A stretch of 64,000 bases of DNA from Acrocarpospora phusangensis (GTDB lineage Bacteria; Actinomycetota; Actinomycetes; Streptosporangiales; Streptosporangiaceae), in NCBI RefSeq assembly GCF_016862995.1, contig NZ_BOOA01000022.1:48331-112330 (forward strand). The letters are read 5' to 3'. Below, in pieces: positions 39,609-47,448 of the stretch. The notes beneath the pieces are model-generated. The model saw only the letters and a program-made list of their open reading frames with translations, ran no database searches and was not told the origin of the DNA. Numbering within the stretch: the stretch's first letter is position 1; every line of letters starts with the position of its first letter. The position numbers and the translations under genes are program-made.

Positions 39609-41639
39609 ATGGCCACGACTGAGGCTCCGGAGCGGATCGGTCCGTACCGATTGCTCCGCCGGCTCGGTGAGGGCGGCATGGGGGTCGTCCATCTCGGACT
39701 CGACAGGGACAACCGCGAGGTCGCCGTCAAGGTGCTGCACCCGCATGTCGCGTCCGACCTGAAGGCGCGGGACCGGCTCACCCGCGAGGTGGAGACCATG
39801 CGCCGGGTGCGCAGCCCTCGCGTCGCCGAGGTGCTCGACGCGGACCTGATCGGGGCCACGCCGTACATCGTTACCAGGTTCGCGCCCGGGCGCACGCTGG
39901 AGCAGCGCGTCCTGGAGGACGGGCCGCTGAGCGGCCGGGAGCTGGTCAGGCTCGCCCGCGGCCTGTGCGAGGCGCTGGTGGCCGTGCACGCCGCCGACGT
40001 CATCCACCGCGACCTCAAGCCGGCCAACGTCATGCTGGTCGAGTCGGGCGGCGGCTTCGAGCCGCTGGTCATCGACTTCGGCATCGCGCATCTGGTCAAC
40101 GCCACCCGGCTGACCCAGACCGGCATGTTCGTGGGCACCCCCGGCTATCTGGCGCCGGAGATCATCAGGGACACCGCGATCACCCAGGCCGCCGACGTGC
40201 ACGCGCTGGCGGCGACCGTCTTCTTCGCGGCCACCGGGCAGCCGCCGTTCGGCTCGGGCACCTTCGAGGTGGTCTGCTACAACATCCTGGAGGGCAAGGC
40301 CAAGGTCGACCTGGCCCCCGCGTGGATGCGCGGCTGGCTGCGGCTGGCCCTGTCCACCGACGCCGGCACGCGGCCCTCGGCGGGCGCGCTGCTGCGGCTC
40401 GCGCGGGCGCTGGACCCGTCGGTCACCGTGTTCAAGGAGTCCGCCGCCACCCACGTGCTGACCGGGGAGGACGGCACGCGGGTCCTGGAGGACGGCACGC
40501 GCATCCTCACCGACGGAACCCGCATCCTCACCGACGGCACCCGCGTGCAGCCGGATGGCACCCGGATGCTGGCCGACGGCACGCGCGTGCTCACCGACGG
40601 AACCCGGGTACTCAACGACGGGACGCGGGTCCTCAACGACGGCACCAAGGTGCTGGCCGACGGCACTCGGGTGCTCGACGACGGGCCCGGCCACACGCGC
40701 GGGCTGCCGGTGGACCACTCCGACCTGCTCACGCCGGTCAACTACGCCAAACCGGAACGTCCGCAGAAGCCTCCCAAGCAGGGCAGGGGCGGGAGCAGGA
40801 CGGCGCCGCCGCCGTACGTGCCGCCGCCTCCGTACCAGCCGGCGCCGCTCGCCGACCAGCGGGTGGCCGGGTATCCGCCGCCGGCCAACGCGCAGCCGAC
40901 CGCGCCGCCGCGGTACCAGCCGCCGCCCGCGCCGGGCAGGCCGTACCAGCCGGAGGGGGAGCGGCAGCGGTACCGGACCGGGCATCCGTTCCTGGCGGCG
41001 CTGCTGCTGACCGCGCTCGTCGCGGCGACCTGCCTGCTGCCGGTGATCGTCAGCCTGTTCGCCATCGGCCTGGCGCTCTGCCTGCGGGTCGGCAACTACC
41101 TGTTCGGGGATCTCACCGAGCGGCGGCAGACCCGGGGGAGCAGCGGCGCCGATCCGGTGCTGGCCGTGCTCGGCACCCCGTGGGCGCTGATCAAGGCGAC
41201 GCTGGCCACGCTCGTGCAGGTGCCGCTCTCGATCATGTTCGGGATGTGCGTCTGGGGCGCGCTCGTCTACGGCGCGCACCAGACCACCGACACCGCCGCC
41301 GGATACGCCGCCGGGGCTTTCGTGGCTGGGCTGTTCATCCTGCCGGGCGGCGGCGGCCCCAGGAAGGCCGTGGCCAAGTCGCTGAGCGGGCTGATCCGCA
41401 GCCCCGGCGCGGGCATGGTGGTGGCCATCGCGGTCGGCACACTCGCGTTCTTCCTGGTGATGGCCGCGTTCTCGGCCACCGCGATGTGGACCCCGTGGCG
41501 CCCGCCGTCCGTGGCCATCGACGCGATCGTCGCCGACCTGAAGCAGAAGGGCGAGGACACCGTCGTCAACCTCATCGGCGGCCTGGTCGACGACCTGATG
41601 AACCAGCTCGGGCTCGGATTCCTCACATTCTGGAAGTGA
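39609..41639 (+). CDS. membrane Ser/Thr protein kinase 2 of 3, with heptapeptide repeats
   Basis: 676 residues. The kinase domain has the Gly loop LGEGGMGVVHLG, Lys41, HRDLKPAN (Asp135) and DFG 156-158. It is followed at 287-356 by ten tandem copies of a seven-residue repeat, consensus xDGTRVL, then a Pro/Tyr-rich linker (PPPPYQPAP type), then hydrophobic helices (FLAALLLTALVAATCLLPVIV and others). The kinase half is closely related to its two neighbours, all sharing REVETMRRVR, which points to tandem duplication. ATG 39609 directly follows the stop of kinase 1. Confidence 0.9.
   Translation: MATTEAPERIGPYRLLRRLGEGGMGVVHLGLDRDNREVAVKVLHPHVASDLKARDRLTREVETMRRVRSPRVAEVLDADLIGATPYIVTRFAPGRTLEQRVLEDGPLSGRELVRLARGLCEALVAVHAADVIHRDLKPANVMLVESGGGFEPLVIDFGIAHLVNATRLTQTGMFVGTPGYLAPEIIRDTAITQAADVHALAATVFFAATGQPPFGSGTFEVVCYNILEGKAKVDLAPAWMRGWLRLALSTDAGTRPSAGALLRLARALDPSVTVFKESAATHVLTGEDGTRVLEDGTRILTDGTRILTDGTRVQPDGTRMLADGTRVLTDGTRVLNDGTRVLNDGTKVLADGTRVLDDGPGHTRGLPVDHSDLLTPVNYAKPERPQKPPKQGRGGSRTAPPPYVPPPPYQPAPLADQRVAGYPPPANAQPTAPPRYQPPPAPGRPYQPEGERQRYRTGHPFLAALLLTALVAATCLLPVIVSLFAIGLALCLRVGNYLFGDLTERRQTRGSSGADPVLAVLGTPWALIKATLATLVQVPLSIMFGMCVWGALVYGAHQTTDTAAGYAAGAFVAGLFILPGGGGPRKAVAKSLSGLIRSPGAGMVVAIAVGTLAFFLVMAAFSATAMWTPWRPPSVAIDAIVADLKQKGEDTVVNLIGGLVDDLMNQLGLGFLTFWK
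40467..40676 (+). repeat. ten 21-bp repeats encoding xDGTRVL
   Basis: Ten in-frame 21-base units code for residues 287-356 of kinase 2. The constant part is DGT(R/K); the residue before it varies (E, E, T, T, P, A, T, N, N, A), and positions 5-7 are mostly RVL or RIL. A truncated eleventh unit (DDGPG) ends the array. The many Thr residues could be autophosphorylation targets, and the period suits a beta-helix-like or extended structure. Confidence 0.85.
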
Positions 41640-41718
41640 CCACAGGGGTGCGAACGCGATCTGACGGGGCACGATAAATCCGGGCACGGTAGATCGTGGG
41701 GCGGCGAAGGGAGAGCGC

Positions 41719-42930
41719 GTGGGCGCGGAGTATCTGGACTCCTATCGGCTGCTCTCCCCGCTGGGCTCGGGCGGATTCGGCGCGGTCCACCTGGCGCTGG
41801 ACGGCGAGGGCCGGACCGTCGCGGTGAAGGTGCTCCACCCGCACGTGGCCGCCGACGCCTCCGCGCTGGCCCGGCTGGCCCGCGAGGTGGAGACCATGCG
41901 CCGGGTCCGCGGCCCGCACATCGCCGAGGTCCTCGACGCCTCCCTGGACGGCGACCAGCCGTACGTGGTGACCCGTTATGTGCAGGGCCGGGCGCTCTCC
42001 GCCGTGGCCCCGCTCGCCGGCGACGATCTGGTACGGCTCGCGCACGGCCTGGCCGAGGCCCTCGTCGCCGTGCACCGCGCCGGCGTGGTCCACCGCGACC
42101 TCAAACCCGCCAACGTGATCATCGCCGACGGCGAGCCGTACGTGATCGACTTCGGCATCGCGTACGCGCTGGACTCGGCCGCGGTGACCGCCTCCGGCGC
42201 GGTCGTCGGCACGCCGGGGTACCTCGCGCCCGAGATCCTGGAGGGCCGGGAGACCGGTCCCGCCGCCGACGTGTTCGCGTGGGCGGCGACGATGGCGTTC
42301 GCGGCGACCGGGCGGCAGCCGTACGGGACGGGGCCGGTGCCGGCCGTCGCCTACCGGGTGGTGCACGGGGACCCCGACCTGGAGGGCGTGCCCGACTGGC
42401 TGGCGCCGCTGCTGCGCGAGTGCCTGCGCGCCGAGCCCGCCGCCCGCCCGTCGGCCGAGCGGCTGCTGGCCCGGCTGGCGGGGACCTCGCGCCCCCGCGT
42501 GCTGACCGGCGCTCCCGCGCCCATGATCGTGGAGCATCGGGAGGCGGAGACGCGGGAGTGGCGGCCGGGCGCGCAGGCTCCCGAGCGGCGTCCGACCGGG
42601 GAGGAGGCGCGGCTGCGCCGCCGGGAGGTCGTGCGGCGGCGCTGGGTGGTGGGGACCGGCCTGGTGGTCGGCCTGCTGGCGGCGACCGGGCGGGAGCACG
42701 TGCCCGAGGTGTCGCTGCTGCTGCTCGTCGCGTACGGGACGACGGTGCTGGTGGACGCGGGATTCGGCCTCGTGGCGAAGTCACGGTCCCGGGTGGTGGT
42801 AGACCTGGTGTGCATCGCGGGGTCTGTGGCGCTGTGGGCAGGGTTGAGTACGTTGTTCAGCACGTTCACGCTGCTGCTGGCCGTGGGCGCGCTGCTGTTC
42901 GCGGTCGGACTGCTCGCGCTGGCCAGTTGA
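41719..42930 (+). CDS. membrane Ser/Thr protein kinase 3 of 3
   Basis: 403 residues, the shortest of the three. The kinase domain has the Gly loop LGSGGFGAVHLA, Lys37, HRDLKPAN (Asp127) and a DFG within VIDFGIAY. A short linker precedes an Arg-rich stretch (RLRRREVVRRRW) and three or four hydrophobic helices (VVGTGLVVGLLAATG, VSLLLLVAYGTTVLV, FTLLLAVGALLFAVGLLALA). GTG 41719 has AAGGGAGAGC immediately upstream. It lies 79 bp after kinase 2, which may leave room for its own promoter. Confidence 0.9.
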   Translation: MGAEYLDSYRLLSPLGSGGFGAVHLALDGEGRTVAVKVLHPHVAADASALARLAREVETMRRVRGPHIAEVLDASLDGDQPYVVTRYVQGRALSAVAPLAGDDLVRLAHGLAEALVAVHRAGVVHRDLKPANVIIADGEPYVIDFGIAYALDSAAVTASGAVVGTPGYLAPEILEGRETGPAADVFAWAATMAFAATGRQPYGTGPVPAVAYRVVHGDPDLEGVPDWLAPLLRECLRAEPAARPSAERLLARLAGTSRPRVLTGAPAPMIVEHREAETREWRPGAQAPERRPTGEEARLRRREVVRRRWVVGTGLVVGLLAATGREHVPEVSLLLLVAYGTTVLVDAGFGLVAKSRSRVVVDLVCIAGSVALWAGLSTLFSTFTLLLAVGALLFAVGLLALAS

Positions 42931-43053
42931 TCCCCCTGCGCATCGCTTCCGGAACATAGTTCGGTAGGGTGCGGGTATAAGGTTTGCGTCTAAGCTACTC
43001 ACGGGTAACATGCGATCAGAGCCACACGGAATACGGGAGGTCGGCCACCGGCC

Positions 43054-43833
43054 ATGAACATCGTCGTCTGCGTGAAACAGGTCCCCGACACGGCCACCGA
43101 GCGCAAGCTGCGGTCCGATGACAAGACGCTCGACCGCGACGCCGCCGACGGCGTCATCAACGAGCTGTGCGAATACGCGGTCGAGGAGGCGCTGCGTCTG
43201 AAGGAGGCCCACGGGGGCGAGGTGACCGTGCTCACCATGGGCCCCGACAAGGCCACCGACACCATCCGCAAGGCCCTGGCCATGGGCGCCGACAAGGCCG
43301 TGCACCTGGTCGACCCGGCCCTGCACGGCTCGGACGCGCTGTCCACGTCGTACGCGATGGCCCAGACGCTGAAGAAGATCGGGTTCGACCTGGTCATCCT
43401 CGGCTCCGAGTCCACCGACGCCAGAACCGGCATGCTCGCCGCCATGCTGGCCGAGCGGCTGGGCGCGCCCCAGCTCACCCTGGCCAACAAGGTGGAGATC
43501 GGCGACGGCGCGATCCGCGTGCAGCGGGTCACCGACTACGGGTTCGACAAGGTCGAGGCGTCCCTGCCCGCCGTCGTCTCCGTGGTCGAGAAGATCAACG
43601 AGCCGCGCTACCCGTCCTTCAAGGGCATCATGGCGGCCAAGAAGAAGCCGGTGCAGACCTTCGGGATCGCCGACGCCGAGATCGACGCGGCCCAGGTCGG
43701 CGTCGCCAACGCGTGGAGCGAGGTCACCGACTTCGCGGTCGCGCCGCCGCGCGCGGCCGGCACCGTCGTGAAGGACGAGGGCGACGGCGGGGTCAAGGCC
43801 GCCGACTTCCTCGCCTCGAAGAAATTCATCTGA
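43054..43833 (+). CDS. etfB: electron transfer flavoprotein beta subunit
   Basis: A 259-residue EtfB. It opens with MNIVVCVKQVPDTA and has the AMP-site region VTVLTMGPDKATDTIRKALAMGADKAVHL and the conserved signature VEASLPAVVSVVEKINEPRYPSFKGIMAAKKKP (key LPAVVSV and PRYPS). With EtfA it takes electrons from acyl-CoA dehydrogenases, including steroid ACADs such as ChsE1/E2, and passes them to the quinone pool. It is followed 10 bp later by etfA. Confidence 0.95.
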   Translation: MNIVVCVKQVPDTATERKLRSDDKTLDRDAADGVINELCEYAVEEALRLKEAHGGEVTVLTMGPDKATDTIRKALAMGADKAVHLVDPALHGSDALSTSYAMAQTLKKIGFDLVILGSESTDARTGMLAAMLAERLGAPQLTLANKVEIGDGAIRVQRVTDYGFDKVEASLPAVVSVVEKINEPRYPSFKGIMAAKKKPVQTFGIADAEIDAAQVGVANAWSEVTDFAVAPPRAAGTVVKDEGDGGVKAADFLASKKFI

Positions 43834-43843
43834 GGAGGGTGGC

Positions 43844-44797
43844 ATGGCAGAGATCCTGGTGCTCGTCGAGCACGTGGACGGTGACGTCAAGAAGGTCACC
43901 CTCGAACTGCTGACCCTGGCCAGGTTGCTGGGCGAACCGGCGGCCGTCTGGGCCGGACCCGGCTACTCCGACATCGCCAAGGGCAAGCTCGCCGAGTTCG
44001 GCGCGGAGAAGGTGTACGTGGCCGACTCGGCCGACATCGTGGACCACGTGGTCGCGCCCAAGGCCGAACTGCTGGCCTCGCTGGTCGCCTCCCGCGCGCC
44101 GGCCGCCGTACTGGTCGCCTCCACGGCCGAGGGCAAGGAGGTCGCCGGGCGGCTCGCCGTCAAGACCGACTCCGGCGTCATCACCGACGCGGTCGGCGTG
44201 GGCGAGGGCCTCGTCGCCGACCAGTCCATCTTCGGCGGCGGCGTCAACGTGCACAGCCGCGTCGCCAAGGGCACGCCGATCATCGCGGTCCGCCCCAACT
44301 CGACGGCGCCCGTACCCGCGACCGGGGCGGCCGCCGAGGAGAAGGTGGACGTGGAGTTGTCCGACTCCGCCCGCGCCGCGAAGATCGTCGAGCGGGTCAA
44401 GCAGGAGAAGGGGGCCCGTCCCGAGCTCACCGAGGCCGCCATCGTGGTCTCCGGCGGGCGCGGTGTCGGCTCCGGTGAGAACTTCGCGATCATCGAGAAG
44501 CTGGCGGACTCGCTCGGCGCGGCCGTCGGCGCCTCCCGCGCGGCGACCGACGCGGGCTGGTATCCGCACGCCTTCCAGGTCGGCCAGACCGGGAAGACCG
44601 TCTCGCCGCAGCTGTACATCGCGGCGGGTATCTCCGGGGCCATTCAGCACCGGGCGGGCATGCAGACGTCCAAGACGATCGTGGTCATCAACAAGGACCC
44701 CGAGGCGCCCATCTTCGAGATCGCCGACTTCGGCATCGTGGGCGACCTGAACCAGGTCGTCCCGCAGCTCACGGCGGAGATCGCCAAGCGCAAGTGA
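43844..44797 (+). CDS. etfA: electron transfer flavoprotein alpha subunit
   Basis: A 317-residue EtfA. The N-terminal domain has ILVLVEHVDGDVKKVTLELL. The C-terminal FAD domain carries VVSGGRGVGSGENF, GQTGKTVSPQLYIAAGISGAIQH and INKDPEAPIFEIADFGIVGD, the standard FAD-binding order. ATG 43844 is preceded by GAGGAGGG. A textbook terminator follows, so etfBA is a two-gene operon. Confidence 0.95.
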   Translation: MAEILVLVEHVDGDVKKVTLELLTLARLLGEPAAVWAGPGYSDIAKGKLAEFGAEKVYVADSADIVDHVVAPKAELLASLVASRAPAAVLVASTAEGKEVAGRLAVKTDSGVITDAVGVGEGLVADQSIFGGGVNVHSRVAKGTPIIAVRPNSTAPVPATGAAAEEKVDVELSDSARAAKIVERVKQEKGARPELTEAAIVVSGGRGVGSGENFAIIEKLADSLGAAVGASRAATDAGWYPHAFQVGQTGKTVSPQLYIAAGISGAIQHRAGMQTSKTIVVINKDPEAPIFEIADFGIVGDLNQVVPQLTAEIAKRK

Positions 44798-44806
44798 CGC
44801 AGGCTT

Positions 44807-44843
44807 CGGCGCCGCTCCTTTCCGGAGCGGCGCCGTTTCCTTT
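44807..44843 (+). terminator. strong terminator after etfA
   Basis: A 12-bp perfect stem (44807-44818 with 44824-44835) around a 5-base loop, followed by the T-rich tail TTTCCTTT. It starts 10 bp after the etfA stop. Confidence 0.9.
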
Positions 44844-44935
44844 CGCACGGCCCTTTGCGCGGTCCTTTTTGCGCGGTTCCTTTTGCGCGGCTCTCTTGTG
44901 CGGCTATACGGCTTGTGCGGCTATGCGGCGACCGG
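44839..44935. repeat. degenerate 12-15-base tandem repeat, TTTGCGCGGT type
   Basis: Five or six imperfect units of the type CCTTTTGCGCGGT run from the etfA terminator tail into the 3' end of the MFS gene (44839-44851, 44852-44863, 44864-44878, 44879-44892, 44893-44906, then a TGTGCGGCTA variant). It looks like local slippage. It contains no gene apart from the MFS stop at 44921. Confidence 0.55.
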
Positions 44936-46099
44936 CACGCGCTCGGTGACGGGCTGGATCTCGGTGGCCCGCGAGCGGGGGATGAACCGGGCGGCCACGG
45001 TGATGAGCACGCCGAGGACGACCGCGGTGAGCATGGCCACGCGGAGCGAGGTCGCGCCCGACAGGAAGCCGATCAGGACAGGGCCCAGGAGCAGGCCGGC
45101 GTAGCCCATCGCGCCGGTCTGGGCGATGGCGGGGCCCGGAGTGGCGGACGCGGTACCGGCCAGGGACATGGCCATGGGGGAGATCATGGCCACCGCGATG
45201 CCGACGAACAGCATCCCGGTGACCGCCGCCACGGGGGAGGCCACGAGGATCACTGTGCCGTACGTGGCGGCGGTGGCCAGGCCGGAGAACGCGATCAGGC
45301 CCGGTGCGCCGAACCGCAGCCGCAGACGGTCGCCGGAGAGGCGGCCGAGCAGCATGCCCGCTTCGAAGACGGGGTAGCCGAGTGCGGCCAGAGCCTCCGG
45401 AGCGTTGAGGGTGTCCCGCAGGTAGAGGCCGTTCCAGTCGGCGACGACGCCCTCCACCATGAACGCGCCGAAGGTGATCGCGCCCAGCAGGTAGACCACG
45501 CCGGGGAGTCTGCGTGTCGTGGTGGTCTCCGCCGTACGGATGCGGTCGTTCAGGTAGAACCGGCTCAGCACCATCGAAGCCGGAAGCGACAGCAGGGCGA
45601 CCAGCACGATGTGCACGGTCAGCGAAAGCCCCGCCGCGATCGCCGCCGTCCCCATGAGACCGGCCCCGATCGCGCCCACACACCATCCGGCGTGCATGCC
45701 GCTCAGCAGCGGCCGCCCGGCCCGGCGTTCGACCGCCGACCCCTGCGCGCTCATGGCCACGTCCACGGCCCCGAACGCCATCCCGAACGCGACCGACGCC
45801 GCCACCAGCACCGGCACCGACCAGGCCAGCGCCACCAGCCCCAACATCACGGCACACACCGGCGCCGCGACCCGCAACACCCCACGACTACCGACGCGCC
45901 CCATGACCCCGCGCATCGCCTGCATGGTCACCAGGGCCCCCAGGCCCCACGCAAGCAAGACGAGCCCGACCTCCGCCTCGGTCATCCCCAGCTTGTCGCT
46001 CAACGCCGGAATCCGCACGGTGTACGTCCCGCACATGATCCCCGCCAGAACGAAGGTGAGGATCGCCCCCATACGAGCAGTCCTCAGGGCGCGCGTCAT
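44921..46099 (-). CDS. MFS transporter
   Basis: A 392-residue major facilitator with about twelve hydrophobic helices. GLGALVTMQAMRGVMGRVGSRG near helix 2-3 is the cytoplasmic loop region; the C-half starts around YLLGAITFGAFMVEGVVADW. This pattern (LSDKLGMTEAEVGLVLL, FMVEGVVADWNGLYL) matches the YbjJ-like actinobacterial exporters. Substrate unknown. ATG 46099 is chosen for AAGGAG at 6 nt; the frame is open to 46120. An inverted repeat lies just upstream. Confidence 0.85.
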   Translation of the reverse strand: MTRALRTARMGAILTFVLAGIMCGTYTVRIPALSDKLGMTEAEVGLVLLAWGLGALVTMQAMRGVMGRVGSRGVLRVAAPVCAVMLGLVALAWSVPVLVAASVAFGMAFGAVDVAMSAQGSAVERRAGRPLLSGMHAGWCVGAIGAGLMGTAAIAAGLSLTVHIVLVALLSLPASMVLSRFYLNDRIRTAETTTTRRLPGVVYLLGAITFGAFMVEGVVADWNGLYLRDTLNAPEALAALGYPVFEAGMLLGRLSGDRLRLRFGAPGLIAFSGLATAATYGTVILVASPVAAVTGMLFVGIAVAMISPMAMSLAGTASATPGPAIAQTGAMGYAGLLLGPVLIGFLSGATSLRVAMLTAVVLGVLITVAARFIPRSRATEIQPVTERVPVAA

Positions 46100-46121
46100 C
46101 GAAATCTCCTTACAGGTCATA

Positions 46122-46137
46122 GGCCGACAGTTCGGCC
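46122..46137. promoter_or_regulatory. inverted repeat upstream of the MFS gene
   Basis: GGCCGA-CAGT-TCGGCC, 22 bp before the MFS start on its transcribed side. It could be an operator or a small RNA hairpin in the leader. Confidence 0.35.
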
Positions 46138-46727
46138 AAGAATGGTCGTGACAGGTGTGACGGTGCGTTGGGCACCAGGTGGGAATGTTGTGAGCCGTGT
46201 GACCGGACCGGATCCGATCTGCGGAAATGGTGCGGGCAACTTGGCTTGAGGGCGGTCAGGTGCGGAGAGGCGCGGGCAGCCGATCAGGGGCGATCGGATG
46301 CGTGGAGGAGGTGTTGCAAGGCGTTTGGGGGCGGACTGACATGTACGGCGGGAGCATTTCGGTTGGGCGCGGTTCGATGTGCGGAGATGGGTGCCGGGCC
46401 AGAGGCGTAGACGGTGTCGTTGGTTATGGGGCCGGCGTCGTCGTAGCAGACATGATCCGGATCAGCGCAGACCGGAGACCGCCGCAGCGGTGGGTGACGG
46501 GTCGGACAGCACGGCCGCATGGCTCAGACCGGCTTGACAGGATGGTTCGGCCGATCTTGGCGCCGGTGCGGCGAGTAGCGTCACCTGCGTTAACGGCGCC
46601 GGATAACGGCGAGAAACCTGGCGTCCGGTCCATCCCGAGAGGGCTCACCTCCAGCCCTGACGGATCAGCTGGCACCCGGCAGGTGGGGATAAGCACGGGG
46701 GTGCCGTGCCGATGCCTGCGGATCCGG
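46138..46727. other. 590-base region without a convincing gene
   Basis: The open frames here lack codon bias and recognisable motifs. The only structured element found is the first 74-bp dispersed repeat at 46541-46614. The tetR stop codon lies at its right edge. Confidence 0.5.
46541..46614 (+). repeat. 74-bp dispersed repeat, copy A
   Basis: Runs from GATGG to GCGAGA. The core holds GGCGCCGGTGCG, CGTCACCTGCG and TAACGGC-GCCGGATA, and GGCGCCGG occurs twice inside the unit. It matches copy B (51421-51494, opposite strand) at 62 of 74 positions by eye, and copy C (59999-60072) with small internal shifts. Confidence 0.75.
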
Positions 46728-47255
46728 CTAATGCACGAGGGAAAGAAGACGCTCGCGTAGTCCGGGATAGTCGCCCTGGCCGGAATCAGAGGAACGGCCA
46801 GGGTCGAAGACCGTGGGGCATTGCGTGGCGGCTTCCCAGACGCCCTCGCAAGCCAACCGGACAATCCGCGACATCACCGGATCCGGCTCAATATCCAGAT
46901 CCTGCGTATGCCAGCGACCCATGGCCTCACGCAGCGGCACCAACAGCGCGGGATCCCCGGCGGCCCCGGTCGCGACGGCCCAACGCCTGAGCCGCCCACT
47001 CTGAACAGCGACAAATGTGGCCCGGACATACGCCCGCGTGTAACAGCTCTCGTCCTGGGCCTCGATGAGCGCGTCGAAGTCCGCGATCAGCCGCTCGATC
47101 ATCCCCGCGACCAGGGCGTCCTTAGTACCGAAGTGGTACAGAAGCCCACCCTTGCTGACCCCGGCCCGCTCGGCCACCGCCGCCAGGGTGAGCGCCTGCA
47201 CACCGTGGTCGGCCAACAGGCCCTCCGCGGCATCAAGCAACTCATCCCTTTTCAC
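46728..47255 (-). CDS. TetR-family transcriptional regulator
   Basis: A 175-residue regulator. The HTH region is LTLAAVAERAGVSKGGLLYHFGTKDAL (hallmark VSKGGLLYHF), and the C-terminal helical domain has the LRRWAVATGAAGDPALLVPLREAMGRW pattern of the TetR_C family found with MFS pumps. GTG 47255 is chosen because family homology begins there (KRDELLDAAEGLLADHG). A 14-bp perfect palindrome lies 12 bp upstream. It probably controls itself and perhaps the MFS gene 628 bp downstream on the same strand. Confidence 0.82.
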   Translation of the reverse strand: MKRDELLDAAEGLLADHGVQALTLAAVAERAGVSKGGLLYHFGTKDALVAGMIERLIADFDALIEAQDESCYTRAYVRATFVAVQSGRLRRWAVATGAAGDPALLVPLREAMGRWHTQDLDIEPDPVMSRIVRLACEGVWEAATQCPTVFDPGRSSDSGQGDYPGLRERLLSLVH

Positions 47256-47267
47256 ACTCTTTACTAT

Positions 47268-47281
47268 ACCGTCCGGACGGT
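47268..47281. promoter_or_regulatory. TetR-type palindromic operator
   Basis: ACCGTCCGGACGGT is a perfect 14-bp palindrome 12 bp before the tetR start, next to the AT-rich TATAGTAAAG on the coding side. It is the classical position for an autoregulatory TetR site. Confidence 0.65.
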
Positions 47282-47448
47282 TAAGCCCCAAATCCCACCC
47301 GAAACCCCTACACGTAGGAAGCCGACACCAATCCCGGCCAGCGCGCCTGATCACCCTGTTACGGCCGTCGAGGCCAGCGTCTCTGTGGTGGGGATACGCC
47401 CCGCTGCGGGTCACGTTTGAACGGGGAAGTAGAGGTTTGCGGCGGGGG

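Noticed and set aside
39603..41687. Long minus-strand frame opposite kinase 2, with its own repeat
   Set aside because: The repeat is only the antisense reading of the DGTRVL array; no start signal or fold.
46541..46614. Repeat read as an integron attC site because of GTTAAC
   Set aside because: The paired R'/R'' cores and long imperfect hairpin of attC are not present, and no integrase or cassettes are nearby.
46227..46760. Possible gene on the plus strand between MFS and TetR
   Set aside because: No ribosome site, poor codon bias, crosses repeat copy A and the end of tetR.
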